Source: PALSA-693 sp963702305 (GTDB taxonomy: Bacteria; Actinomycetota; Acidimicrobiia; Acidimicrobiales; Palsa-688). Taken from it: a stretch of DNA of 64,000 bases. Positions 45,454-54,305 of the stretch are shown here, one piece after another. Positions within the stretch are counted from its first letter, which is position 1. Every line of letters starts with the position of its first letter. Where the stretch lies: the NCBI GenBank assembly GCA_963702305.1, contig CAVPBX010000011.1, forward strand, positions 124,001 to 188,000. Reading direction: 5' to 3'. The position numbers were made by a program, and so were the translations under genes. The notes under the pieces were generated by a model. That model saw only the letters and a list, made by a program, of their open reading frames with translations. It was not told the DNA's origin and searched no databases.

Positions 45454-46639
45454 CTAGTCGGAGTCGCGTGGTCCGGCGGGATGCGGCTGCCGATACCGTC
45501 GGGATCCGAAGAGCGCCGCGGCACCTATGGCTACGGCCAGCAGGCCGGCGAGACCGGTGAGGATGACGTTGGCCCCGGTGCTGGCGAGAGGCCGGCCGTT
45601 GTCGATGGTGGCGCCGCCTCCGCCGGTCGGTTTGCCGGTCGGTTTGCCGGTCGCGCCGGTCGGCGAACCCGTGGTGCCCGTCGTACCGCCTGGTCCGATC
45701 GCAGTCGTGGTGGTGGTGGTGGTGGTGGTGCCGCTGGTGCGGGCGTTCGGCAGGGTCGTGGCCGAACCCGGCGTTGGCGCTGGCTTGGTGGTGGCCACGG
45801 GGATGGTCGAACTCCCGCCAGGCACCGTCGTGGTACCTCCGGGCCGGGTAGTGGCGACCGGGGTGGAGGTCGTGGTGGTCGGCGGCGGCGAGTTGCTGCA
45901 GGTAGAAGCGGTGATGATATTCGACTGCAGCGTCACGGCGGCGGTCCGAGCGAAGAGTCGGCCGTGGATAACTGCGCCAGTGTTCGCACTGACGGCGGTG
46001 AGGGCGAGGATGGTGCCGACGAACACCGAATTCGTGCCCAGGGTCGCCGAGCTGCCGATTTTCCAGTAGACGTTGCACAGCGTCGGCGCCGTTGACAAGT
46101 GCGACCACGCTGTCCGAGTCGGTGATGAGGGTGGAGCTGGCTTGAAACACGAATACCGCGTGGGGATCGCCTTCCGCGTTGAGGGTGACGGTCCCAGTAA
46201 GTCCGAGTGTCGGGCCGCCGTAGACGCCGGGTACCAGCGTTTTGCCGGCCAGGTCCGCCGGCACGCTGGTCACCGGTTTGCGCCCGGCCGCGTCGTTGTA
46301 CGCCGTGGTGACATCGGCTTGCGCTTGGGCCGCCACCGCATCAGTGGCATGGAACGTCCCGTTGACCACCTTGCCCGGCGGGAAGCCCGTGATCGCGGTC
46401 CCGGGGCTCACCCCCACATCCCCGCTGATCACTGAATGCCCGGTGTTGGTGACCGTGCTGGCGCCCAGCACCACGAAGCTCGTCGCGGTCCCGAGACCCA
46501 CCGGCCCGGTGGCGGCGTGGGCTGGACTGGCGCCGGTGATGGCGACGGTGAACATGGCCGCGGCGACGAGTCCGGCCGCGGGTGCGAGCTGGCGAGGGAG
46601 ACGAGGGAGACGAGGGAGACGAGCGAATGGGGTGGTCAT
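45454..46639 (-). CDS. Ice-binding-like (DUF3494) protein with LAxTG cell-wall anchor, frameshifted
   Basis: About 395 residues once joined. Signal peptide with a triple LPR repeat (RLPRLPRLPRQLAP) ending near PAHAATG; DUF3494 ice-binding-like domain (TSFVVLGASTVTNTGHSVIS, GDVGVSPGTAITGFP, AVFVFQASSTLITDSD) broken at AACGGCGCCGACGCTGTGC near 46095 and continuing CNVYWKIGSSATLGTNSVFV, GAVIHGRLFARTAAVTL; a Thr/Pro/Gly linker with nine consecutive Thr; then the sortase signal PLASTGA, a membrane helix and RRYRQ. One extra base explains the break (3n+1). AGAAGGCAGATC precedes the ATG. It could be an ice-binding, adhesive or surface-scaffold protein. Confidence 0.83.
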
Positions 46640-47096
46640 GATCTGCCTTCTGTCGAAGAGCGGCTGCACCAAATGGAGCCGCACAGATGCATGCCAACGT
46701 TCACTCCACCTTGCCCCCGCACCGAAGCGCGGGTGGCCGGGTTGCTGATCCGGATACGTTGGCATTATCGACCGCGCCGGACTCCACCTTGAGTCCGGAT
46801 CCCCGAGACGGCCGTGCCGCCGCCCGACCGGATCCCAACCAACCGAACTCCGAGCATCCGAGCAACCGCTCTGCGTGGTCGATGGTGCCCTCGCGGGTGC
46901 CAGAATTTCCGCCTTTGCGCTCGATCGCGGGCATGACCAGGAAATCCCGCCCGCTCGGCGAGGATCACGCTGCGTGACTTGTACGATTGGCCGCACACGT
47001 AAGGGAAGCAACGATCCTCCGGCGTAGCTGGTCGTGGAGCCGGAGAGGAGCGAGCACGAAACCCACCTTGCTTGTCTGAGCCAAAGGACGAGACAA
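46640..47096. other. 457-base intergenic region with a 10-bp inverted repeat
   Basis: No coding region is evident between the divergent ice-binding-like gene and the secreted-protein gene. It holds the perfect inverted repeat ATGCCAACGT (46691-46700) / ACGTTGGCAT (46756-46765), 55 bases apart. On the minus strand GATAAT near 46768 may be a -10 for the ice-binding-like gene, without a matching -35. I looked for c-di-GMP and c-di-AMP riboswitch cores here and did not find a convincing one. Confidence 0.35.
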
Positions 47097-47097
47097 G
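47071..47097 (+). promoter_or_regulatory. Hairpin presenting the ribosome site of the secreted-protein gene
   Basis: CTTGTCT (47071-47077) pairs perfectly with AGACAAG (47091-47097). The ribosome site AAAGGA (47083-47088) lies in the 13-base loop, and the last stem base is the G of the GTG start. This could adjust translation; it may also be fortuitous. Confidence 0.35.
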
Positions 47098-47762
47098 TGA
47101 CCCGGAGATCGAGGCGCCCGCCGCGGGTGGGCAAGGTTTTGACCATGCTGCTGGCGCCTGGGCTCGTCATCCTGGCCGTCTTGGCCGTCGTCACGCTTCC
47201 CGCCGCCCGAACCTCCCACCGCGCCATGGCCATCGTGTCGGAGGACGCGGCCGTCACGTCGCCGACCCGCATTCCCGTCCACCAGGCGTCGTCGGCGCTC
47301 AGTCACCACTCGGTCCCCCCGAACCCCCCCGTCGTGCGGACCCCCACGCCGGCGCCGACCTCGACCACTGCTCCGGCCATCGCTGCCGCGACGAAATCGA
47401 CGATCGCTCCCGCCGCCCCCCCGACGACGACCGCAGCCCCGACGGTGAGCCCGCTCGCGGCCCAGTGCGCGGTGGCGCTCGCCTATCTGGCGGCCCATGC
47501 GAAACCGGGATTTGCCCACTACTGCCGGCCGGCTCCGCTGCACGTCGGCATCGCCCACGCCGTGGCCTTTACCTGCGTGCCCGGCACCGGATTCACCTGT
47601 CCGGATGGCGTCCCCGAAATCATCATCGCCGACCCCGGCTGCGCCATCAGTTACGAAAACGAAGCGTCCAACTCCTACTGGGACTTCTCCACCGGAGGCG
47701 TGATCACCCCTTCGACCGTCCAAGCCGGCCGCACCTGGGATCCCTACGGAAGTTGCCCATAA
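47097..47762 (+). CDS. Secreted or membrane-anchored protein of unknown function
   Basis: 221 residues from GTG 47097 (AAAGGACG upstream). A basic N-end (TRRSRRPPRVGK) and one hydrophobic helix (VLTMLLAPGLVILAVLAVVTL) form a signal anchor, followed by a Thr/Pro/Ala-rich tether of about 90 residues and a ~95-residue C-domain with six Cys (QCAVALAYLAAHAKPGFAHY, FTCVPGTGFTCPDGVPEI, ADPGCAISYENEASNSY). Paired cysteines fit an exported, disulfide-stabilised domain; I recognise no family, although SYENEASNSYWD resembles segments in actinobacterial exported proteins. It follows a 457-base leader. Confidence 0.7.
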   Translation: MTRRSRRPPRVGKVLTMLLAPGLVILAVLAVVTLPAARTSHRAMAIVSEDAAVTSPTRIPVHQASSALSHHSVPPNPPVVRTPTPAPTSTTAPAIAAATKSTIAPAAPPTTTAAPTVSPLAAQCAVALAYLAAHAKPGFAHYCRPAPLHVGIAHAVAFTCVPGTGFTCPDGVPEIIIADPGCAISYENEASNSYWDFSTGGVITPSTVQAGRTWDPYGSCP

Positions 47763-48110
47763 AACCAGCCGGCCGGCGGCCTGTCTAGGCGCTCCGTCCA
47801 GCAAAATAGACGAATGTCCCGGGTGGGCGGACTGAATTCGGGCATTCGAGAATCCAACCACCGCATGTGTGCAACGGGCCGCCACCCGTGGCAATCACCC
47901 CTTGAAGGCGGTACCATAAGGTTTGACACGGCGAAATGAGACAACCCAGCCGGGTCGGATTCTGCTCGGAAAGTCGGGTCGACTCGGGGGGCGTGGTTCC
48001 ACGACAACTGGTCGCGCTGCAGTTTCCGCAGTTCAACATGCGTCGGCCTGGGCGCGACAACGACGGTTGTCGCCCGTTGTGGGCCCGGACGCTATGCCTC
48101 AGGAGCACCC
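47763..48110. other. 348-base intergenic region upstream of the GGDEF/EAL gene
   Basis: No gene seen. It contains a palindrome GCCACCCGTGGC (47881-47892), a TTGACA hexamer (47923-47928) without a good -10 at 16-18 bases, and the hairpin listed at 48054-48073. Confidence 0.35.
48054..48073 (+). promoter_or_regulatory. Leader hairpin of the GGDEF/EAL gene
   Basis: GCGACAAC-GACG-GTTGTCGC is a perfect 8-bp stem with a 4-base loop, ending 37 bases before the ATG of the c-di-GMP enzyme gene. It might be an attenuator or an operator for a dimeric regulator. Confidence 0.35.
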
Positions 48111-50245
48111 ATGCGTATCGTCGCCGGTCGGCCGTTCACTCAGGCACGGATCCTGGCCGGGACCACGCGGTTGCGCGCCGTGCTGGCACGCAACCACACG
48201 GTCTATGCCGCGCTGTTCGAGGATCATCCGCTGCCAATCTTCGTGGTCGACAGCGCCACGCTCGATCTGGTGGCGGTCAACGAGGCCGCCCGGGTGACAT
48301 ACGGCTACAGCCCCGAGGAATTCGCGGTGATGTCCGTCCTGGATCTGCACCCGCCGGAGGACCGCGCTGACGTCCGGGCCGGCTGGGCGGACCCGGACGA
48401 AGCCGCCGTCAGACGGCGCGGCGTGGCGACGCACATGGCCAAGGACGGGAGGGTCTTTGCGACCGAGGTGGTGTCAACGCAACTCCGACTGCGCGGCCGC
48501 CAGGTGCGGATGACCGTGGTGACCGACGTGACCGACCGGGACAACGCGCTAGCCGATACCGAGCAGTGCGGTCTCCGCTATCGCCAGATCGTCGAGACCG
48601 CCAAGGAGGGGGTCTTGACGATTGACACCGACATGGCCATCTCGTCGGCCAACCAGCACGCCGCGGACCTGCTCGGCTACCCCATCGATCAACTGGTCGG
48701 ACACCCTTTGGCCCAGTTCTCCGGGGGCGATCGGCGGGACTCGGCCCAAGCCCAAGCGGTGCGACAGATCGAGGCGCGCCAGACCGGCGAACGCGAGACC
48801 ACCCTGCGCCGCAGCAACGGGACCATCGTCTCGGTCCTTATGAACCAGAGTCCGCTGCTGGACAAGGCCGGGCACTACGCGGGTCAGCTGGGGATGATCA
48901 CCGACCTGACCGAACGGAACGGTCTCGCGCACGAACTGGCGTTCCGAGGAGTTCACGATCCGCTCACCGGGCTTCCGAATCGCCTGCTGCTCGTCGACCG
49001 CCTCGAGCTGGCCCTCGGGCGCGCCACCCCCGGGGCCGGCGCGGTCGCCGTCGCCTGTGTCGACGTCGACGCGTTCAAGGACGTAAACACCGCGCACGGC
49101 CACGACGGCGGCGACCAGATCCTGGTCGAGATGGCCGCTCGGCTCACCGGCGTCGTCGGTCTCGGCGACACTGTCGCCCGCTTTGGCGGCGACGAGTTCG
49201 TGGTGATCTGCGAAGGCCGAGGTCCGTTCGCCGAGCGACTGGCCGAGCGCATCGAGCGCGGTGATCTCAACCCCCTATTCGGTCGGCGAGTCCCACATCG
49301 ACATCACCGCCAGCGTCGGCGTGGCGGTCGGACTGCAGGGCGACCGACCGGCGACCCTCTTACGCAGCGCGGACATCGCCCTGTTGCAGGCCAAGGCGGA
49401 CGGCGGCGATCGCAGCCAAATCTTCACGACCGCGATGCGCGCCAGCTCCAAGCGACGTCTGGCCTTGATTTCCGACCTGCGCCGAGCGGTCGAACGACAG
49501 GAGTTCTCCCTCCGCTTCCAGCCGGTGGTCTCCCTGGTCGACCAGCACATCGTCGGCGCCGAGGCCCTCGTCCGGTGGGAACACCCCGGGCGGGGGACGC
49601 TGAGCCCGGCCGAGTTCATCTCCGTGGCGGAGGAAACCGGGCTCATCGACCCGATCGGGCAATGGGTCATCGAGGAGACCTGCCGCCACCTGGCGGCCTG
49701 GCAGCGGCTCCAGCCTCGACTGGACCTGTCCGTCTCGCTCAACATCTCGGCGCGCCAGCTCACCCGGGGGTCGCTCATCGACACCCTTCGCCTCGCCATC
49801 ACCGAGTCGGGTGTGGACCCATCCGGGTTGGTGTTGGAGATCACCGAAGGGGTGCTCATGGACGATGTGCAGCGCTCGGTCAGCCGCGCTCGGCGCCCTG
49901 CGCCAGACGGGGGTGACGATCGCCATCGACGACTTCGGGACCGGGTACTCGTCGCTGTCCTACCTGCAGCAGTTCCCGATCGACACCTTGAAGATCGACC
50001 AATCCTTCGTGGCCGGACTCCCAGAAAACGACTACGACATGGCGCTCGTTCGGGCGGTAATGGCCATCAGCGGCGCGCTGAATCTCTTTGTCATCGCGGA
50101 AGGCGTCGAAACCGAAGAGCAAGCCACGGCCCTCCTCCAGATGGGCTGCCAGAAAGCGCAGGGTTACCACTTCTATCGCCCGCTGACGATCTGCGCCTTC
50201 ACCGAGCTGCTCACCAACTCGCTCCTGGTGGACCGAAGCCAGTAA
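48111..50245 (+). CDS. PAS-PAS-GGDEF-EAL cyclic di-GMP turnover protein, two frameshifts
   Basis: About 711 residues once joined. Two PAS domains (HPLPIFVVDSATLDLVAVNE; AKEGVLTIDTDMAISSANQ), GGDEF with the intact cyclase motif RFGGDEFVV, and EAL with all main catalytic residues (GAEALVRWEHP, LNISARQL, LEITEGVLM, IDDFGTGYSSL, TLKIDQSFV, AEGVETEEQ, QGYHFYRPL). The product-inhibition site RxxD before GGDEF is absent (GLGD). Frame breaks: near 49258 (ATCGAGCGCGGTG) and near 49885 (TCGGTCAGCCGCGCTCGG), each equal to one extra base. No membrane helix is visible, so it is probably cytosolic. ATG follows CAGGAGCACCC. Confidence 0.87.
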
Positions 50246-50259
50246 GACGGGACGGGCGA

Positions 50260-50751
50260 TCACCCGCCGCGTTGCAGTCTGTCGTCGAGGGCTTGGGCCT
50301 CGATATCCAGCCGGCGGAGGAGTCCGGGCACGATCCGACGCTCAGCCGTCTGGCCGATCAGAGGAACGTTGACCGCCAGATCGCCGTCCAATCGGCGAAG
50401 CGTGTTCCCGCTGTCTGGGACGAGCGTGAAGTTGGCCGAGCCGTGCAATCGCTTCGGGTCCTTCTCGGCGCCGAACTCGAGCGTCCCGGATTGCGCCGAT
50501 GGGGTAACGCGAATCTCCTGCACCCATGCCAGGCGAGTGGAACCGAGCAGACGACGGACGATGGGATCGAGGGTCCCGATGAACTCGTACCGCAACCGCA
50601 CCACCGCCTCCTCGCCGTCGACGTGGCGGTCGAGCAACTCCGGCTGGCCCAGATCGGGAAGGGCGAGCGTGACGTAGAAGCTGGGGTCGGCCAATAGGCC
50701 CGCGATTGCGCCAGGGGAACCGTGCAACCGGTGCTCGGCGTGGAAGTGCAC
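50260..50751 (-). CDS. DUF2505 family protein (START/Bet v 1-like fold)
   Basis: About 163 residues from GTG 50751: HFHAEHRLHGSPGAIAGLLADPSFY, VVRLRYEFIGTLDPIVRRLL, SANFTLVPDSGNTLRRLDGDLAVNVPLIGQTAERRIVPGLL. This is the helix-grip lipid-binding-like architecture of DUF2505, common in actinobacteria, with no known reaction. The start is uncertain because a longer reading in the same frame runs into the tRNA gene, and the site before 50751 is weak. Convergent with the GGDEF/EAL gene, 14 bases away. Confidence 0.72.
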   Translation of the reverse strand: MHFHAEHRLHGSPGAIAGLLADPSFYVTLALPDLGQPELLDRHVDGEEAVVRLRYEFIGTLDPIVRRLLGSTRLAWVQEIRVTPSAQSGTLEFGAEKDPKRLHGSANFTLVPDSGNTLRRLDGDLAVNVPLIGQTAERRIVPGLLRRLDIEAQALDDRLQRGG

Positions 50752-50798
50752 CGACGTCAGTATGACTCGGCCGTGCTCGCCACCTGCGAAACTTCTCG

Positions 50799-50880
50799 TG
50801 GGCCGGGACGGATTTGAACCGCCGTAGGCTATGCCGGCAGGTTTACAGCCTGCTCCCTTTGGCCACTCGGGCACCGACCC
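50799..50880 (-). tRNA. tRNA-Tyr (anticodon GTA)
   Basis: 82 bases on the minus strand: acceptor GGGTCGG/CCGGCCC (7 bp with one G-U), discriminator A, D-arm GCCCGAGTGGCCAAAGGGAGC, anticodon arm CAGGCTGTAAACCTG (GTA), a long variable arm and T-arm GGCGG-TTCAAAT-CCGTC. The class-II variable arm is right for bacterial tRNA-Tyr. CCA is not encoded. Confidence 0.95.
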
Positions 50881-50965
50881 AGGAACTCGGGCAGGTTAGC
50901 CGGGCGAGCCGCCGACGTTCGAGCCGAGGCGCCGGCGCCCTAGCCGGGTCACCCCGCGAGGTCAG

Positions 50966-52373
50966 TCAAGGACGCAGGGCGGCCTTCTGGACCTTGCCCA
51001 TGGCGTTGCGCGGCAGTTCCTCGACAAGCTCCACCCGGCGCGGCCGCTTGTGCACGGACAAGGTCCCCGCCACGAAGTCGGCCAGTTCGGGACCGGTGAT
51101 CCCGGTCGGCCACCACGAACGCCACGATGGCCTGGCCCAGGTCGTCGTCGGGGACGCCGATCACCGCCGCTTCCGCCACCGCCGGGTGGGCGAGCAGGGC
51201 GTCCTCCACCTCGCCGGCCCCGATCCGGTAGCCGCCGCTCTTGATCAGGTCGGTGGACTGGCGGCCCACGATGCGGTGCCAGCCGTCGGCGTCCACGCAG
51301 GCCACGTCGCCGGTGCGCAGCCAGCCGTCGGCGGTGTACAGGGCGGCGGTGACGTCCGGCTGGTGCAGGTAGCCGTCCATCAGCGTCGGGCCGCGCACCT
51401 CCAGTTCGCCGACGGTGTCGCCGTCGGCGGGGACCGGCTGGCCCTGCTCGTCGACGACCCGGGCGCCGATGCCCGCCAGCGGCCGGCCGACCCAGCCGGC
51501 CCGGCGCTCACCCGCGGCCCGGGCGCTCAGGGTGATCAGGGTCTCGGTCATCCCGTACCGCTCGATGGGGCCCTGCCCGGCCTGGGCGGCGAGCCGCTCG
51601 AAGACGCGGACCGGGAGCCCGGCGCTGCCCGACACCAGGAGCCGGGCCCGGCGCAGGGCCGCCGCGGCTTCGGCGTCGGCGGCCACTCGCGACCACACCG
51701 TCGGCACCCCGAAGTACAGGCTGGCTCCGCCCGCGGCCGAAGCCGCGTACGCCGCCGGGGTGGGCCGGCCGGTGTGGACCAGGCGGCTCCCCACCCGCAG
51801 CGGACCGAGCACCCCGAGCACCAACCCGTGCACGTGAAAGAGCGGCAGCCCGTGCGCCAGCACATCCTCTCCCGTCCACTCCCACGCCTCGGCCAGGGCG
51901 TCCAGGTCGGCGGCGATCGCCGCCGCGCCCAGCATCACCCCCTTGGGCAGGCCGGTGGTGCCGCTGGTGTACAGGATGAGGGCCGGATCGCCGGCCGTCC
52001 CTCCCGGCCACGTCCCCCGCTCGTCGGCGCGCACCGGGATGACCTCGATGGGAAGGTCGGCGATCACTCCCGTGGTGCCGAGCAGGACCGGGGCGCGGCA
52101 GTCGGACAGGATGTGGGTGCGTTCGAGGGGGCCGGCATCGGGGGCGAGGGGCACGACGGGGACGCCGGCGGCCAGCCCGCCGAGCACGGCCACCACCGTC
52201 TCCAAGCTGGCGGTCGCCTCCACCGCCACCGACGGCAACCCGGCGATCCGCGCCGCCACCGCGCCGGCCGCCGCCGCCAGCTCGCCGAGGCTCAGGGACC
52301 GGCCGGCGACGGTCACCGCCGCAGGCTGATCGCGGCCGGCTCCGGGGCCGCTGAGGCTCGGGATGAGATCCAC
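50966..52373 (-). CDS. AMP-forming acyl-CoA synthetase (MatB-like), frameshifted at the C-domain
   Basis: About 469 residues as one gene, of the short malonyl-CoA-synthetase-like class. P-loop LILYTSGTTGLPKGVML, FHVHGLVLGVLGPL, YGMTETLITLSARAAGERR, TGDVACVDADGWHRIVGR and SGGYRIGAGEVEDALLAHP are in the first frame. After VAFVVADR the frame is lost at GACCGGGATCACCGG (near 51105); sense resumes ITGPELADFVAGTLSVHKRP and ends with the catalytic Lys segment NAMGKVQKAALRP. Length is 3n+1. The YGMTET and GERR(A)G context recalls malonate ligases, but the acid is not proven. Confidence 0.82.
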
Positions 52374-52411
52374 GACTCGGGCAAGCTAGGCGGCGGCGCT
52401 ACCGTGGCGCC

Positions 52412-52900
52412 ATGCCCACCTTTGACATCGTGTCCCAGGTCGACATGCAAGAGGTCCGCAACGCGGTTGACCAGGCCCAGCGCGAGCTGGCCACCCGCTT
52501 CGACTTCAAAGGCACCGAGTCGACGGTCGAATTGCACGACATGGAGCTGCGCCTGCACTCGGGCACCGAGGACCGCTTACGGGCGGTGGTGCAGGTCGTG
52601 GAGGAGAAACTGGTGCGGCGCAAGGTGTCGCTCAAGGCCCTCGACTACGGCAAGATCGAGGAGGCCTCCAAGGGGGCGGCCCGCCAGACCGTGACGCTGA
52701 AGGCCGGTCTGACATCCGACAACGCCAAGGCCGTCAACCGCTGGATCAAGGACCACGGAGGCAAGGGCGTCTCGTCCCAAACCCAGGGGGAGCAGGTGCG
52801 GGTGTCCGCCAAGAAGCGGGACGATCTGCAGGCGGTCATCGCCGGCCTGCGGGAGGAGGACTTCGGGATCCCGCTGCAGTTCGAGAACTTCCGGGACTGA
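52412..52900 (+). CDS. yajQ: YajQ family cyclic di-GMP-binding protein
   Basis: 162-residue DUF520/YajQ protein, full length. N-terminus PTFDIVSQVDMQEVRNAVDQ, core RFDFKGTESTVELHDMELRL and QVRVSAKKRDDLQAVIAGLR, end DFGIPLQFENFRD. Two ferredoxin-like halves bind nucleotides; characterised members bind c-di-GMP and act with transcription factors. A c-di-GMP synthesis/degradation enzyme is encoded 2.2 kb away. The ATG lies 38 bases from the divergent acyl-CoA synthetase start. Confidence 0.92.
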   Translation: MPTFDIVSQVDMQEVRNAVDQAQRELATRFDFKGTESTVELHDMELRLHSGTEDRLRAVVQVVEEKLVRRKVSLKALDYGKIEEASKGAARQTVTLKAGLTSDNAKAVNRWIKDHGGKGVSSQTQGEQVRVSAKKRDDLQAVIAGLREEDFGIPLQFENFRD

Positions 52901-52906
52901 CGAGGC

Positions 52907-53764
52907 CTAGCGGGCCCACTCCTTGGACCGCAGGCGGGCGATGCGGTCCTCCGTCGGCGGGTGGTCCGAGAACAGGCCCTTGAACGCCACCCGCATGCCG
53001 GCCAGCGGGCTCACGATGTAGAGGGGCGCCATCTCCCGGCGCGCCGTCGGCATGGGGATCCGCTGGGCGCCGGCCTCCAGCTTGGCCAGGGCCCGGGCCA
53101 ACGGCTCGCCGTCGCCGATGAGCCGGGCGCCGGAGCGGTCCGCCTCGTACTCGCGGCTGCGGGACAGGGCCAGCTGCAGCAGGGTGGCGGCCAGCGGGGC
53201 CAGGATGACCAAGGCCAGGATCTCGAAGATGTTTTCGCCTTCGTTGTCGCGCCCGCCGGCGAAGATGGCCCCGAACGCGGCCATGCGGGCCAGCAGGGTG
53301 ATGGCCATGGCGATGGTCGCCGCCACCGAGGCGATGAGGATGTCGCGGTTGCCGACGTGGCTGATCTCGTGGGCGAGCACTCCCCGCAGCTCGTCCCAGG
53401 TGCAGATCTCCAGGATGCCCTGGGTGACCGCCACCGCGGCGTGCTCGGGGTTGCGACCGGTGGCAAAGGCGTTCGGCTGGGCGTCGGGGGTCACGTAGAG
53501 CCGGGGCATCGGCATGCCGGCCCGGGTGGTCAGGTCCCGGACCACCGCGTAGTAGTCGGGCATCTGCTCCTCGGAAACCGGCACGGCCCGGGCGGCCCGG
53601 ATGGCGATGCGGTCCGAGAACCAGTAGGAGCCGCCCGTGAACAGCAGCCCGATGACGAGGCCGATGATCAGCCCGCCCCGGCCGCCGATGAGGGCGCCGA
53701 CCCCCACGAACAGGGCGGCCAGGAAGGTGAGCAGGAAAGTGGTCTTGATGGTGTTACGACTCAT
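52907..53764 (-). CDS. htpX: Zinc metalloprotease HtpX
   Basis: 285-residue membrane protease of family M48B, for quality control of membrane proteins. Two N-terminal helices (TFLLTFLAALFVGVGALIGG; GLIIGLVIGLLFTGGSYWF), the zinc motif HEISH in VLAHEISHVGNRD, two more hydrophobic segments (AATIAMAITLLARMAAFGAIF; LALVILAPLAATLLQLALS) and the third ligand Glu in REYEADRSGA. Length is normal. Convergent with yajQ, 6 bases between. Confidence 0.96.
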   Translation of the reverse strand: MSRNTIKTTFLLTFLAALFVGVGALIGGRGGLIIGLVIGLLFTGGSYWFSDRIAIRAARAVPVSEEQMPDYYAVVRDLTTRAGMPMPRLYVTPDAQPNAFATGRNPEHAAVAVTQGILEICTWDELRGVLAHEISHVGNRDILIASVAATIAMAITLLARMAAFGAIFAGGRDNEGENIFEILALVILAPLAATLLQLALSRSREYEADRSGARLIGDGEPLARALAKLEAGAQRIPMPTARREMAPLYIVSPLAGMRVAFKGLFSDHPPTEDRIARLRSKEWAR

Positions 53765-53814
53765 GACACCACTATGGTGCCCTTTTTTCCTGAAAGAAGG
53801 CCAAGAACGCGGCG

Positions 53815-54297
53815 TCAGTCGTAGTAACCGGAGTGGATGTACACCGACGGGACCCCTTCGTCCCGGAACATGGCCACGTTGCGCCGGTCGTCCTCGAAGG
53901 ACAGGACCAGCTCGAACCCGGCCGCCCGCAGCTCTCGGACCGAGCGTCGCTTGAAATCCCGGGCCGCCTCGTAGTCGCCGAAATCCCGCATGACCAGCAG
54001 GTCCCATCGCAGGCCGTAGCGGTGCAACCAGGCCAGCGTCTGCGGTTGCACCCGCGCCGGCCGAGCCGTCAGCAGCACGATGGCCAGGGCCGGATCGAGC
54101 AGGTCCAGCAGCCGGGCCACCTCCTCGATCAGCGGGTCGTCGCCGCACGCCTCGAAGAAGGCGTCCCAGTCCCGCCACGGCCCCTCCAGAAAGTGCTGCC
54201 GGCTGGCGGCGTCGCTGAGCACCCCGTCGAGGTCGAACACCACGGCCCGGCCGGCGGGTACCGGTCCGTCCCGCCATCGCCAGTTGTCCCATTGCAT
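53815..54297 (-). CDS. HAD-like phosphatase (polynucleotide 3'-phosphatase-like)
   Basis: 160 residues. HAD motif I is AVVFDLDGVLSD (Asp22, Asp24), motif II LLTARPARVQ, a Lys-bearing FKRRSVRELRAAGFELVLS, and motif III SFEDDRRNVAMFRDEG with two Asp. The size, lack of a cap and this pattern fit phosphatase domains of bacteriophage Pnk type or small nucleotidases. The substrate is unknown. ATG 54297; the gene begins 9 bases before the stop of the methyltransferase-like gene. Confidence 0.82.
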   Translation of the reverse strand: MQWDNWRWRDGPVPAGRAVVFDLDGVLSDAASRQHFLEGPWRDWDAFFEACGDDPLIEEVARLLDLLDPALAIVLLTARPARVQPQTLAWLHRYGLRWDLLVMRDFGDYEAARDFKRRSVRELRAAGFELVLSFEDDRRNVAMFRDEGVPSVYIHSGYYD

Positions 54298-54305
54298 GCG
54301 ACCGC

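Noticed and set aside
45690..45735. GTG-triplet repeat as a regulatory or contingency repeat
   Set aside because: It encodes the poly-Thr part of the stalk of the ice-binding-like protein; about nine triplets in a low-complexity linker need no other explanation.
46595..46625. Direct repeats of GAGGGAGAC as an insertion or attachment site
   Set aside because: They encode the LPR repeats at the start of the signal peptide and remain in frame; no mobile gene is near.
46640..48110. c-di-GMP or c-di-AMP riboswitch before the surface-protein and GGDEF/EAL genes
   Set aside because: Looked for because of the gene context, but the conserved core sequences of GEMM-I, GEMM-II and ydaO elements are not present.
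49258..49885. Programmed ribosomal frameshifting in the GGDEF/EAL gene
   Set aside because: No slippery heptamer is present at either break, and similar breaks occur in unrelated genes; sequence error is simpler.
50752..50880. N-terminal extension of the DUF2505 protein
   Set aside because: This stretch is the tRNA-Tyr gene; its translation (GGSNPSRPT) is the usual spurious peptide of a tRNA T-arm.
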